Source: Myxococcus stipitatus
Lineage (GTDB): Bacteria > Myxococcota > Myxococcia > Myxococcales > Myxococcaceae
Assembly: GCF_021412625.1 (NCBI RefSeq)
Contig: NZ_JAKCFI010000001.1
Span: 496,001-560,000 of the forward strand
Length of the DNA stretch: 64,000 nucleotides
Direction: 5' to 3'
Under the pieces are notes generated by a model that saw only the letters and a program-made list of their open reading frames with translations, had not been told where the DNA came from and did not search any database. Positions 45,529 through 54,782 of this stretch are shown in pieces (positions within the stretch are counted from its first letter, which is position 1; every line of letters begins with the position of its first letter). The translations under genes were made by a program, and so were the position numbers.

Positions 45529-46983
45529 ATGAGACGCTTCTTCGTACTGAGCAGCACGCTGGTCCTGGTCCTGGGTTGCGGCAAGGATGACGACTCCGAT
45601 GACAAGCGCGAGTGTCAGCTCGAAGCCATCAACCTGTCCTCTTGTCAGCGTTCCACGCTCGCGGCCGTTCAGGCGCAGGGCGTGTGGAACGTCAACGTCG
45701 AGCTGTCGGACGGAAGCGGCTCCGCGGGCGCGTGGAACCTGTCGTCGTCGAGCGGCACGGGCGCGCAGGTGCTCGGCCTGGCGGTGACGGACCAGCAGGT
45801 CTCCGCGGACACGCTCTTCCTGGCCAGCGATGTCCAGGACACCTACGACCGCAAGCTGCGCTTCGCCTTCGCGGGTTGCAAGGCGGATGGGGCCGGCAAG
45901 GTGACGGGGGTGTTCCGTCGCTGTGTGGACGGTGAGATGGACCTGCAGGGCACGTTCGAGGCGGCGCGCATCGGGCGCAACGCCGGCGAGGCGGAGTCGT
46001 CGGGCGTGGAGCTGGTCGGGGAGATCGCCATGCCCGCGGGCGTGGCGCGCGCGGTCGCGGTGTCCGGCGGCTACGCCTACGTCGCCGCGGGCTCCGAGGG
46101 GTTGCGCGTGTTCGACGTGCGCACGCCCGCGACGCCGGTCGCCGGGGCCGTCGCGAAGCCGGACGACGTGTACAACGACGTGCTGGTGCACGGGACGACG
46201 CTCTACGTGGCCAGCCAGACGAAGGGCGTCGTGGTGTTCGATGTGACGAACCCGACGGCCGTCCCGGCCCAGCTTCGCACCGTGCCCGACACGACGGTGT
46301 CGTTGGCGACCAGCTCGTTGGCGATCGACGGCAATACGCTCTATGCGACGTCGCCCTCGCCCAACGGGGAGGTGCTCATCTTCGACATCACGACGCCCAC
46401 GCAGCCGAAGCTGCTGAAGCGCTACTACATCGACGGCGCCCTGGCCTCCGCGGGTGAGCTCCCCATGGACGTCGCGGTGCTGAACAACCGCTTGTACGTG
46501 AGCAACTGGACGTTCGGCCTCTCGGTGTCGGATGTGACGAAGCCGGCGGAGCCCAAGCTGCTGGGCCGCTTCTCGAGCGGCACCTCGCGTACGGCGACGG
46601 TCGGAGTCATCAACGACCGCACCTACGCGTTCGATGCGGGCGAGGACTGGGGCGCCCACATGAGCGTGCTCGACGTGGGCAATGCGGCGAGCATCCTCCA
46701 GGTGGGCGAGTTCCGCATCCGGCCGGAGGTCTCCATCGCGAAGGTGACGCTGTCCGGCACGAAGCTGTATGCGTCGTACTACCAGGACGGTCTGCGGGTC
46801 ATCGACGTGAGCAACCCGAGCAGCCCGCGCCAGGTGGGGTACTACAACAGCTGGCGCGAGGCGGATAAGGGCCGTGGGCTCTCGTTCTTCGAGGGCCTCA
46901 GCAACCTCCACGTTCCCGGGGATGGGTACATCTACGCCACGGAGGACGTGCGTGGCCTGATGATCTTCCGCGAGACGCCGTGA
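45529..46983 (+). CDS. LVIVD repeat lipoprotein
   Basis: A 484-residue lipoprotein (lipobox LVLVLGCGKD, then an Asp-rich sorting-like stretch DDDSDDK). After an N-terminal beta domain with paired cysteines come repeats of the form AVSGGYAYVAAGSEGLRVFDVRTPATP, VHGTTLYVASQTKGVVVFDVTNP and LNNRLYVSNWTFGLSVSDVTKPAEP, the LVIVD type that builds a beta-propeller. The surface location and binding role are inferred from the family. ATG 45529 is preferred to ATG 45520 since it starts the compact signal sequence. Confidence 0.86.
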   Translation: MRRFFVLSSTLVLVLGCGKDDDSDDKRECQLEAINLSSCQRSTLAAVQAQGVWNVNVELSDGSGSAGAWNLSSSSGTGAQVLGLAVTDQQVSADTLFLASDVQDTYDRKLRFAFAGCKADGAGKVTGVFRRCVDGEMDLQGTFEAARIGRNAGEAESSGVELVGEIAMPAGVARAVAVSGGYAYVAAGSEGLRVFDVRTPATPVAGAVAKPDDVYNDVLVHGTTLYVASQTKGVVVFDVTNPTAVPAQLRTVPDTTVSLATSSLAIDGNTLYATSPSPNGEVLIFDITTPTQPKLLKRYYIDGALASAGELPMDVAVLNNRLYVSNWTFGLSVSDVTKPAEPKLLGRFSSGTSRTATVGVINDRTYAFDAGEDWGAHMSVLDVGNAASILQVGEFRIRPEVSIAKVTLSGTKLYASYYQDGLRVIDVSNPSSPRQVGYYNSWREADKGRGLSFFEGLSNLHVPGDGYIYATEDVRGLMIFRETP

Positions 46984-46990
46984 CGCGGAC

Positions 46991-47015
46991 GGGGCGCCTC
47001 GTGAGGAGGCGCCCC
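46991..47015. terminator. strong hairpin between convergent genes
   Basis: A perfect 10-bp stem GGGGCGCCTC/GAGGCGCCCC with loop GTGAG, in the 39-bp convergent space. There is no U tract, but position and stem strength make a bidirectional terminator likely. Confidence 0.5.
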
Positions 47016-47022
47016 TCGCGTA

Positions 47023-48750
47023 TCAGGGGGTGAGCAGCGAGTTGCCCGTCCCCGACCTGCCCAGGTTGGCGCCTCGCGCCTGGGCGAGCTCGTAGCCCGC
47101 CTCCTGGAGCGCGAGTCGGGCGGCGAATCCGTCGCTGCGTCCGGCCGCGTCGCGCGCGAGGTTGAGCAGGGCGCGAGCGCGATCGGCATGGACGATGACG
47201 GTGCCCTGGCCGTATTGAGCGGCGCTGTCGCGGATGTTGGCGAACGCGCTGTCGGCGATGTCGAGTGCGTTGTCGATGTCGTCCTCGCCCTGTTGGAGCG
47301 CCGCGTCCGCCGCGAGCATCCACTCGCCGGCCGACTGGAGGTCGGAGAGTCGTCCCTGGCGCGCGGTCTCGGTCTCCGCGGCGCGCGTACCGAAGGTGTC
47401 GACTTGTTGCTGGGTGGAGCGCGCGTACTCGTCGAGCTGGGCGTCGCGCGCCTTCAGTTCCTCCTCCATCCGCTGCACCTGGGTGCGCAGGCGTTCCATC
47501 TCGGCCTGTTGTTGGGTCGCGTTGGCGTCGGTGGGCTCGCTTCCGCCGAAGCCCACGTCGGGGTTCCCGGCCGTCGCGGTGGCATTGGTCGGAGGAGGGG
47601 TTCCACCAGGGGTGGTGCCGGAGCCGCTCGCGGCATCCTGGCCGCTCGTTGCCGAGCCGCCCGTGCCGTTGTTCGGAGCACTTGTGCCGTTCTGGCCGCT
47701 CGTTGCCGAGCCGCCCGTGCCGTTGTTCGGAGCACTTGTGCCGTTCTGGCCGCTCGTTGCCGAGCCACTCGTGCCGTTGTTCGCGGCACCAGAGGTCGTG
47801 CCTGTCCCGGTCTGGTCCATGGCACCCGAGCCGCCCGTGCCGTTGTTCGCGGCACCAGAGGTCGTGCCTGTCCCGGTCTGGTCCGTGGCACCCGCGCCGC
47901 CTGTGCCGCTCTGCGCTCCCGCGCCCGAGCCGCTCGGGTTCGACGATGGCGTGGCCTGCGCCGGAGTCGTTCCTCCGCTCGCGCCGGTCCCGTACTGCCG
48001 CTGGACGCTCGAGTCACTCGCGCCGCTCGGCTCCGACACCGACGACGATTGCGTCGGTGCCGAGGCGCCATCTCCATATGGCGTCGCGCCCGACCCTCCC
48101 GTCCCCGTCTGCGCTTCGGTGGAGGGGAGCGTGGCGCCTGTCGGTGGGCCCTGTTGCTGACCACGGATGTCGTCCGTCCCGCTCGTCCCGGGCGTCGCGT
48201 CCGGGTAGCCGCTCGCCGCGCTCTCCACGTCGGGGTCTCGAGCGGCGCCGGAGGTGTAGCCGGACGCCGTCTCGTCACCCGTCCCAGGGGTGGCCAGGGC
48301 GGGGGAGGAGTGCGACGTGGGGTAGGCGACCGTCGGCAGCGGCTGACTGCTCGTGCCGGCGCCCCCGCTTCCCCCCGTTCCTCCCGTGGCTCCCTCGTTG
48401 GCCTGCCCCTCGCGTGCCGCGTTCGCCGAGGGGATGGGCGAGTAGACGGGGTAGGTCTCCTCGATGGCGACGTCACCCGAGGTCGCGGGGGCCTCGCCGT
48501 TGGGGAGCACGGGGGTGAGCATGTTGTAGTAGGGGCCGCCCGCATAGGGCGCGGCCGCCTCGCCGCCCTGGAGTGTGTAATTGGGCGGCAGCCACGCGCC
48601 TTCCGCCTCTTCGGCGGCCTGCTCGGTCGCGTCGCGAAGCGCGGTGGCCGCCGGGTCCCGGTTGTTCGGATCCAGCGGCGAGGGATGGGTCGTCTGCCCG
48701 GACACCTGTGTCAGGCTCAGACCCGCGGCGAGGGCAATCCACGGTGACAT
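47023..48750 (-). CDS. exported low-complexity Gly/Thr/Ser-rich protein with helical C-terminus
   Basis: A 575-residue exported protein. Signal peptide MSPWIALAAGLSLTQVSG. Residues 30-400 are rich in Gly, Ser, Thr, Ala, Asn and Gln, including perfect tandem repeats. The C-terminal 170 residues are a coiled coil (QQQAEMERLRTQVQRMEEEL) followed by helices (AGEWMLAADAALQQGEDDIDNALDIADSAF) with TPR-like spacing. I recognise no family. It may be an envelope scaffold or matrix protein. ATG 48750 starts the signal peptide. Confidence 0.7.
   Translation of the reverse strand: MSPWIALAAGLSLTQVSGQTTHPSPLDPNNRDPAATALRDATEQAAEEAEGAWLPPNYTLQGGEAAAPYAGGPYYNMLTPVLPNGEAPATSGDVAIEETYPVYSPIPSANAAREGQANEGATGGTGGSGGAGTSSQPLPTVAYPTSHSSPALATPGTGDETASGYTSGAARDPDVESAASGYPDATPGTSGTDDIRGQQQGPPTGATLPSTEAQTGTGGSGATPYGDGASAPTQSSSVSEPSGASDSSVQRQYGTGASGGTTPAQATPSSNPSGSGAGAQSGTGGAGATDQTGTGTTSGAANNGTGGSGAMDQTGTGTTSGAANNGTSGSATSGQNGTSAPNNGTGGSATSGQNGTSAPNNGTGGSATSGQDAASGSGTTPGGTPPPTNATATAGNPDVGFGGSEPTDANATQQQAEMERLRTQVQRMEEELKARDAQLDEYARSTQQQVDTFGTRAAETETARQGRLSDLQSAGEWMLAADAALQQGEDDIDNALDIADSAFANIRDSAAQYGQGTVIVHADRARALLNLARDAAGRSDGFAARLALQEAGYELAQARGANLGRSGTGNSLLTP
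47641..47786 (-). repeat. 54-bp in-frame tandem repeat
   Basis: Two identical 54-bp copies (47641-47694, 47695-47748) and a partial third to 47786 encode an 18-residue unit, GTGGSATSGQNGTSAPNN. Identical copies at DNA level point to recent duplication. Confidence 0.85.
47771..47890 (-). repeat. 66-bp in-frame tandem repeat
   Basis: Two near-identical copies (47771-47836 and 47837 to about 47890) encode a 22-residue unit with GTGTTSGAANNGT and DQT. It abuts and overlaps the 54-bp repeat. Confidence 0.75.
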
Positions 48751-48864
48751 GCCGCAAGGGTGTCCACTCCTGGATTCTCCGGCACCCCGTGGGATGGAGC
48801 GACGCTCGCCGGGCCGCCCGTGGACCGACCGCGCCACGGACCGCCCCGGGACTCCCGAGACGAC

Positions 48865-48897
48865 GAGGCCGCGCCCCCAAGCAGGAAGCGCGGCCTC
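48865..48897 (-). terminator. terminator hairpin of the six-gene envelope operon
   Basis: A perfect 10-bp stem GAGGCCGCGC/GCGCGGCCTC with a 13-base loop, 25 bases after the stop of the last operon gene. No U tract is seen. Confidence 0.5.
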
Positions 48898-48921
48898 GCG
48901 GGCCGGCGTGTCCGTGTCCGC

Positions 48922-50583
48922 TCAGATGCTGATGCGCAGCCCCGCGCCCAGCTCGAAGGTCGGCACGGGCACGGCGATGCCCGGAATCACGGTGCCGTCA
49001 CCGAGCTGTCGCTCCGGAATGGAGAAGCCGAGCCGGAACTCGCCACCCTTGTGGCCGTAGTGGACGGCGCCGTACCCCTCCACCGTGAGGTAGCTCAGCG
49101 CCCGGTGCGTCATGTTGAGCCGGGTGATGAGCGAGTTGTCCGAGAGGTTGGCGAGGGTGAACACGTTGAACGACGTCCGCTCGAGGGAGCCGGGCCGGTC
49201 GAGGAACAGGTATACCGCGCCGTAGTGGCGACCGACATACAGCGGCTGGTAGGCCTGCTGAAGGAACAGGTAGGGATAGCCGATGGAGCTGGGATAGCCG
49301 GTCGAGTTGTAGAAGTACTCGACACCCAGCACCGCGACGTCGTTCTCGCCGTAGGTGAGGCTGTAGTTGACGCCGCCGGTGACCTGCGGCGTCAGCCCGG
49401 AGGGGAAGAACGCCTCGACCTGCGCCTTTCCAGTGAGGACGTCGTCGACGGTGGCGCCCTCGGGGAGCCGGTACTGTGGTTGGTCCGTGCTCTTCTTGAG
49501 GCCGATTTCGCCGTACACGTCCACGGGCCCGAGCCCCGATGACAGGTCGAACCCGAAGCGGGGCTTGCGGTCCCGCTGGGCCACGGCGCTGAGGCCCAGC
49601 TCCGCGGGGCCCACCACCACCTCCGCGCGCAGGGCACCGCCGATGCGGCCGAGGCTGTCGACGGGGTTGTCCGCGGGTGTGCTCGTCGGGTTTCCCGCGT
49701 TGTCGATGAGCGCTCCCGAGTTCGAGCCCAGGTCGTCCATCACCGCGATGCCGTAGAAGTTCCAGCCCCGCGTTTCCCAGGGGACATGGACCTTGAGCAT
49801 GTAGACGCCCGTGCGCAGGTCCACGAAGGCCAGCGGGTTGCGCCGCTGGGGGGACAGGAAGTCGGTCGGGTTCCAGATCTGCCCCGTGCCCCACTTCACG
49901 TGTTGCTTGCCCACGGTGAGGAAGACGGTCCGCTCGATGTCGAAGCGCAGCCAGGCCTGGTCCAACAGGACGCGGGGGTTGGCGAGCCCGGGCTCGCCGG
50001 TGGGCGTCAGGGTCTGCGCCGGCACGGTGGGGTCGTAGCTCAAGCGCCCCACGACGAAGGCGCGGAGGCGGTCGGTGGGTCTCGCGTCGAAGTAGCCATC
50101 GACGAGCGTGGGGGCCGCGAAGTTGGTGTCGCCGAAGGACGACTCCTCGGTCCCCGCCGCGTAGCCCCGCAGGTAGAACTGACCGCCGATCTTCAGCGGA
50201 TCATCCACCGCCTCCTCGGCGTCGAAGGCGCTGCGGGTCATCGGGCCGGAGAGGGCGTCCGTGTCCCGGTCTCCAGGCTCCGGAGGGGGCTCGGTCAGCG
50301 ACGGCTGTCGCTGCACCGCGTCTTCTCCGGAGGCGCTCGCGTCGACCGCCGTGGAGCCCCGCTGCTCGTCGCCACCGAAGAGGGCGTCCTCGTCGGGGCG
50401 CTCCGCGGGGGCGGTCTGCTCGGAGGACTTCGCCTCGGAGGGGTGAGCCTCCGTCTGGGCGGGCTTGGCGTCGTCGCCGCCGAACAGGGCGTTCTCGTCC
50501 GGCCGCTCGGACTGCGCGAGCGCGGCGGGGCCGACGAGGGCCGCGGACAGGGCCGCGGCCAGCGTGAGGGTGCGGGGGCTCAT
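48922..50583 (-). CDS. outer-membrane beta-barrel protein of the Lol-like operon (DUF1302-like)
   Basis: A 553-residue exported protein. Signal peptide 1-24 (LTLAAALSAALVGPAALAQ). The N-terminal 100 residues are acidic and carry the motif ERPDENALFGGDD (26-38) again as ERPDEDALFGGDE (61-73). The rest is barrel-like: KIGGQFYLRGYAAG, VGKQHVKWGTGQIWNPTDFLSPQRRNP, which is reminiscent of DUF1302/alginate-export type channels, and an aromatic/hydrophobic C-terminus (FELGAGLRISI). The ATG overlaps the LolA-like stop as ATGA (50580-50583). It is the outermost part of the operon's machine. Confidence 0.8.
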   Translation of the reverse strand: MSPRTLTLAAALSAALVGPAALAQSERPDENALFGGDDAKPAQTEAHPSEAKSSEQTAPAERPDEDALFGGDEQRGSTAVDASASGEDAVQRQPSLTEPPPEPGDRDTDALSGPMTRSAFDAEEAVDDPLKIGGQFYLRGYAAGTEESSFGDTNFAAPTLVDGYFDARPTDRLRAFVVGRLSYDPTVPAQTLTPTGEPGLANPRVLLDQAWLRFDIERTVFLTVGKQHVKWGTGQIWNPTDFLSPQRRNPLAFVDLRTGVYMLKVHVPWETRGWNFYGIAVMDDLGSNSGALIDNAGNPTSTPADNPVDSLGRIGGALRAEVVVGPAELGLSAVAQRDRKPRFGFDLSSGLGPVDVYGEIGLKKSTDQPQYRLPEGATVDDVLTGKAQVEAFFPSGLTPQVTGGVNYSLTYGENDVAVLGVEYFYNSTGYPSSIGYPYLFLQQAYQPLYVGRHYGAVYLFLDRPGSLERTSFNVFTLANLSDNSLITRLNMTHRALSYLTVEGYGAVHYGHKGGEFRLGFSIPERQLGDGTVIPGIAVPVPTFELGAGLRISI

Positions 50584-51371
50584 CGGCTCTTGCTCTCGAG
50601 CCAGGCCTTGGTGAAGAGGTTGGCTTCCAGGGGCCGCAGGTCCACGGACTTGATGAGCACGATGGTGGAGTTGGCCTTCTCCACCTCGTCGTAGAAGCGG
50701 ATCTCCTCCGGAATCCACACGTCGGCCTTCTTGGACTCGCTGAAGACCTTCTTCCAGCGCGGGTAGAGCGCGGTGCGCATCAGCCGGCCGGAGAGGGCGT
50801 AGTCCTCGCGCTTGAGGATGTTGGTCGAGTCCTTGTCCACCCAGAGCTTCACCACGGGATAGGCGACGTCCACGTTGGGCTTGGCCTTGAGCACCAGCTT
50901 GTGGGCCGTGTACTTGCCCAGCTTCGCCTCGCCCTCGTAGCTGGGGTCGAACTCCTCGGCCAGGCGCGACTCGTCGAAGTCGGCGCGGCGGCTGTCGGTG
51001 CCGGCGATGCGCTCGCGCTCGGTGCGCCGCTCCCACTTGCCCACGTTGGGGTCGTAGCTCCAGAGGTTCTTGTCCAGGCGCAGGTAGCCCTTGCCGGCCT
51101 CCGTCTTCGGTTTGCTGAAGAGGATCATCAGCTTGTCGTCGGCGTCGCGCCGGTAGACGAACGCCTCGCGGACGTTGTCCGTCTTGTCCTTCTCCTTCTG
51201 CTCCAGGTAGACGAGCGCCTTGTAGTCGCCGCCGTTGCGCTGCCGGTCGTCGATGGTCGTGAGCAGCTGCAACATGGCCGCCGGTTCCAGGGCCCGGGCG
51301 GCGGGAGCGGACAGCATGACCGCGGCGAGCACCGCGGCGGACAGCACGTTCTTCAGGCTCATGTGGGTCAT
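50580..51371 (-). CDS. LolA-like outer-membrane lipoprotein-sorting protein
   Basis: A 263-residue periplasmic protein. Signal peptide (MTHMSLKNVLSAAVLAAVMLSAPAARA by position 1-27), then a half-barrel LolA/LolB-like fold of the TP0789 kind: GDYKALVYLEQKEKDKTDNVREAFVYRRDADDKLMILF, LRLDKNLWSYDPNVGKWER, and VVKLWVDKDSTNILKREDYALSGRLMRTALYPRWKKV. Such proteins carry a lipid-bearing cargo across the periplasm. The start ATG 51371 overlaps the permease stop as ATGA (51368-51371); ATG 51362 is an alternative. Confidence 0.85.
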   Translation of the reverse strand: MTHMSLKNVLSAAVLAAVMLSAPAARALEPAAMLQLLTTIDDRQRNGGDYKALVYLEQKEKDKTDNVREAFVYRRDADDKLMILFSKPKTEAGKGYLRLDKNLWSYDPNVGKWERRTERERIAGTDSRRADFDESRLAEEFDPSYEGEAKLGKYTAHKLVLKAKPNVDVAYPVVKLWVDKDSTNILKREDYALSGRLMRTALYPRWKKVFSESKKADVWIPEEIRFYDEVEKANSTIVLIKSVDLRPLEANLFTKAWLESKSR

Positions 51372-52669
51372 CCGATGTGGTGCATCGCCGTCACGGGCTT
51401 CATGCGCGCGGCGAGGAAGGAGGGGATCAGCGAGATGAGCGTGGTGCAGCCGGTGATGAACACCATGGCGCCGATGACCGAACCCGCGTGGACCGCCAGG
51501 TTCAGCTTGTCGGACATGATGAACACCGCCACCACCTCCGGCACGGTCACCTGCGCGGCGTTGACGCCCAGGCACACCGCCAACCCGAGCACGGCCCCGG
51601 TCAGCGTGCCCAGCACGCCCAGCGTCATCGCCTCGAAGAGGAACATCACCAGCACCCGCGTGCGCTGCATGCCGATGGCGCGCAGGGTACCGATCTCCCG
51701 CGTCCGCTCGCGGATGGCGATCCACAGCGTGTTCATGATGCCCACGCCGATGATGACGAGCAGCACGAAGATGAGCACGCCCGTCAGGCCGTTGAGCGCG
51801 GTCAGGGTCCAGCTGAGGAAGGAGATCTCGTCCTCCCAGTTGGTGATGTCCAGCTTCTGCCCCGTCCACCCCTCGCGGTTGACGACCTCGAACTTGAACC
51901 AGAAGGCCCGCGGGTCGTTGTCCATGAGGATGTGGCCGGCGTCCGCCAGCTTCTGGCGCAGCCGCGCCTGGACGTGCGGCACCTGCTTCAGGTCCTTGAG
52001 GTACACGAGGATGGCGCCGGTGGTGTCGTCGCGGAGCTGGTACAGCGAGCGCAGCGTGGCGGAGGGGACGAAGACGTTGAAGTCGCTCATCATCCCCACG
52101 TCGGTGGCGATGGCGCCCACGCGCACGTCCACGGTGTTGTTGGTGCCGCGCATGGTGGGCGCGACGATGGTGACGGTGTCGCCCACCTTGACGTCCAGCT
52201 TCTTGGCCTGCTTCTCGAACACGAGCAGGGTGCCCGGCTGGGAGAGGGCGTCCAGGGAGCCCTCCTTGATCTGGACCACGCGGCGGAAGGCCGTCTCGTC
52301 CTGGACGTCGATGCCGCCGACGCCCACCTGCATGGAGCCGGTGTCGCTCACCAGCTTCGCCCAGCCGCGGCCGCGCTGGACGACGTAGTCGAGCTCCGGC
52401 ACGTCCCTGCGGATCTGCTCGATGATCTTCGGGTAGCCCGTCACCACGGGCGCGGCCTGCCCGGCGGTGACCTTGTAGAAGCCGGCCACGTTGACGTGCC
52501 CGGTGGCGAGGGTGGTGGCGGACCGGAGCATGGTCTCCTTCATCCCGCTGGACAGTCCCATCAGGATGACGAGCAGCGCGGTGACGCCGGCGATGGCGCC
52601 GCCGAGCAGCAGCGTGCGACGCCGGTGGGTGCCGAGGTTGCGGAATGCGATGAGGAAGAGTTGGAACAT
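51368..52669 (-). CDS. FtsX-like ABC permease (LolC/E, MacB type), subunit 2
   Basis: A 433-residue inner-membrane permease with four helices. N-terminal helix (FRNLGTHRRRTLLLGGAIAGVTALLVILMGLSSGM), a periplasmic domain of about 225 residues, then three helices with the FtsX signature TREIGTLRAIGMQRTRVLVMFLFEAMTLGVLGTL and the closing PSFLAARMKPVTAMHHIG. It pairs with the larger permease and the ATPase upstream to pull a lipidated cargo from the inner membrane. Confidence 0.9.
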   Translation of the reverse strand: MFQLFLIAFRNLGTHRRRTLLLGGAIAGVTALLVILMGLSSGMKETMLRSATTLATGHVNVAGFYKVTAGQAAPVVTGYPKIIEQIRRDVPELDYVVQRGRGWAKLVSDTGSMQVGVGGIDVQDETAFRRVVQIKEGSLDALSQPGTLLVFEKQAKKLDVKVGDTVTIVAPTMRGTNNTVDVRVGAIATDVGMMSDFNVFVPSATLRSLYQLRDDTTGAILVYLKDLKQVPHVQARLRQKLADAGHILMDNDPRAFWFKFEVVNREGWTGQKLDITNWEDEISFLSWTLTALNGLTGVLIFVLLVIIGVGIMNTLWIAIRERTREIGTLRAIGMQRTRVLVMFLFEAMTLGVLGTLTGAVLGLAVCLGVNAAQVTVPEVVAVFIMSDKLNLAVHAGSVIGAMVFITGCTTLISLIPSFLAARMKPVTAMHHIG

Positions 52670-52672
52670 GGC

Positions 52673-54781
52673 TCACTCGTCCGTCTGCATCGCCTGGAGA
52701 GGCGAGACCCGGGTCGCGAGGAACGCGGGGTAGAGGGTGGAGATGGCGGACACCACGAGGACGATGACCAGGGCGGCGACGAGATTGCCGACGCTCAGGG
52801 TGGGGTGCAGCCGGGGTCCGGAGAAGAAGAAGTACAGCGCTTCGTTGCCAGCGGGGATGCCGGAGCTGTTCAGGGCCGACATGATGCCGCTGCCCAGCAG
52901 CATGCCGCCGGCGCCGAACACGAGCCCCAGCACCACGGTCTCCACCAGCACCATGCTCAGGATGAACGAGCGCTGAGCGCCGATGGCTCGCATCGTGCCC
53001 ACCTCGCGCACCCGCTGGAGCGTGGCCATCATCATCGCGTTGTTGATGATGACCAGCGCCACCACGAAGATGATGAAGACCGCGAAGTACAGCACCATCT
53101 TCGCCATGGTCACGAACTGGCCGAGGAAGCCCGCGGCCGTCTGCCACGACACCACGCGCAGCTTCAGCCCCGCGTCCTTGCCCGCCTGCGTCAGCTCGCG
53201 CATCGTCTGGTCGAGCTTCGTGGGGTCCTTGAGGATGACCGCCGCGTTGAGCGCGACGCCCTTCTCGATCTCCTCCTGCGAGTAGACGCGGCCGGCCAGG
53301 TCCTCGCGCCGCAGCGCGCCCATGCCCCCCTCGAAGGACTTCGAGTCGTCGATGAGGCCCGGGGTGGCGTCCGCCACCAGCGTGTTGCCGCTGTCCGCGC
53401 CGAACAGGGACTCCTCCGCGTCCGCCCGGGAGACCTCCCGGAGGCCGCTGCCCTTCTGGAGCTCGGCGATCTCCGCCTTCTTGTCGGCGGAGAGGTAGCC
53501 GTACAGGTCGCGGAAGGACATGAGGTCCATCAGGTTGATGAGGCCCGCCATGGCGGACTTCTCCAGGCCATTGAACCGGTAGGTGCCGTAGACCTTCATG
53601 TTCACGCTCTGCACGTAGCCGGAGCGGGTGAAGGCGGTGATGGTGATGGTGTCCCCCATGCGCAGCCGGTACAGCTCCAGCAGGGGGGCCAGGTCCGTGT
53701 AGAAGCGCTGGTAGCGCTCGTCGAAGTTCTCGTCGGTGGTGGTGAAGAAGGCCGACAGGAGCTTCTCCAGGGAGGGCTCCTGGCTGCCCAGGGCCTTCTG
53801 CAGCCGCTCGGTCGCCAGGCGTGTCTTGATGGGGTCGAGCTGGAAGAGGATCTCCCGCGTCTGGGTCTGGTTCTCCTTCACCCAGCGCTGCAGCTGCGGG
53901 TCGTCGGCGATGCGCTTCTTGTTGACGTCCCGCTCCTGCTTGATGTTGTCCAGGCGCAGCGCAGACTTCAGCTTCAGGAAGTTCTCGTAATAGAACTTGG
54001 ACAGCAGCATGCCGCGCTTGCCCGTCGGTACGGGCTGGCCATCGACGATCTCCATGCGGTCGAAGGTGCGCTGGAACGCGTCCAGGTCCGTGCCCACGTA
54101 GCGCAGGTCCAGCAGGTCGCCGTCCGGCAGCTGCGGGGCGATGCGGTTCTCCAGGAACTCCAGCGAGTCGAACGGGTCCTCCTCGAAGGAGTCCCAGAAC
54201 GCGTCCGTCTGGGCGCGGGCCAGGGCCTCGGCCTCCTGCGGGTCCACCGCGGCGTCGCTGAGCAGCTCGCGGCTCTTGGCCTTCTGCTGCTCCATCAGCG
54301 ACACCATCTGCCGGACGTGGGACTTGACGCTGTCGATGTTCTCTCGCAGCTCGGGCGTCTCGCCCTTGTCCGCGCGCTGCTTGTAGAGGTCGCGCAGGCG
54401 GGCGAGCGTCAGGTCCACGGTGTTGCCGGAGGTGATGAGCGCGCCGCTGGTGCCCATGGGCACCACCGTCTTCACGTTGGGGTGCTTCTCCAGCACGGGC
54501 TTGACGCGGCTGAAGTCGTCCAGGACGGTGAGGTCCGGCTCGCCGGTCCAGTCGCCGTACAGGCTCAGCTTGTCCTTGGACTCGTCCGAGTAGACCTGGA
54601 TGTGCCCGGCGACGCTGCCGATGATGCTGCGGCTCATCGCGTCGTCCATGCTGTCGAGCAGCGCGCCGCCCACCACGACGAGCAGGGTGCCGAAGAAGAT
54701 GATGCCGCCGATGAGGAGGTTGATCTTGCTCGAGAACAGGTTGCGGAACGCCACCTGCATCAACAACCGGAAGTGACCCAT
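52673..54781 (-). CDS. FtsX-like ABC permease with very large periplasmic domain, subunit 1
   Basis: A 702-residue permease. The first helix (INLLIGGIIFFGTLLVVVGGALL, about 19-41) is followed by a periplasmic domain of roughly 490 residues, twice the usual size. It contains a long predicted coiled coil (ENIDSVKSHVRQMVSLMEQQKAKSREL) and charged helical repeats. Three C-terminal helices hold the FtsX signature VREVGTMRAIGAQRSFILSMVL and end FLATRVSPLQAMQTDE. Spacing is 1 bp to the ATPase and 3 bp to the next permease. The coiled coil could reach across the periplasm, as in MacB or predicted LolC-type systems. Confidence 0.9.
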   Translation of the reverse strand: MGHFRLLMQVAFRNLFSSKINLLIGGIIFFGTLLVVVGGALLDSMDDAMSRSIIGSVAGHIQVYSDESKDKLSLYGDWTGEPDLTVLDDFSRVKPVLEKHPNVKTVVPMGTSGALITSGNTVDLTLARLRDLYKQRADKGETPELRENIDSVKSHVRQMVSLMEQQKAKSRELLSDAAVDPQEAEALARAQTDAFWDSFEEDPFDSLEFLENRIAPQLPDGDLLDLRYVGTDLDAFQRTFDRMEIVDGQPVPTGKRGMLLSKFYYENFLKLKSALRLDNIKQERDVNKKRIADDPQLQRWVKENQTQTREILFQLDPIKTRLATERLQKALGSQEPSLEKLLSAFFTTTDENFDERYQRFYTDLAPLLELYRLRMGDTITITAFTRSGYVQSVNMKVYGTYRFNGLEKSAMAGLINLMDLMSFRDLYGYLSADKKAEIAELQKGSGLREVSRADAEESLFGADSGNTLVADATPGLIDDSKSFEGGMGALRREDLAGRVYSQEEIEKGVALNAAVILKDPTKLDQTMRELTQAGKDAGLKLRVVSWQTAAGFLGQFVTMAKMVLYFAVFIIFVVALVIINNAMMMATLQRVREVGTMRAIGAQRSFILSMVLVETVVLGLVFGAGGMLLGSGIMSALNSSGIPAGNEALYFFFSGPRLHPTLSVGNLVAALVIVLVVSAISTLYPAFLATRVSPLQAMQTDE

Positions 54782-54782
54782 G

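Noticed and set aside
47641-47890. Possible CRISPR-like array
   Set aside because: The repeats are directly adjacent and in frame within a coding sequence; there are no unique spacers and no cas genes.
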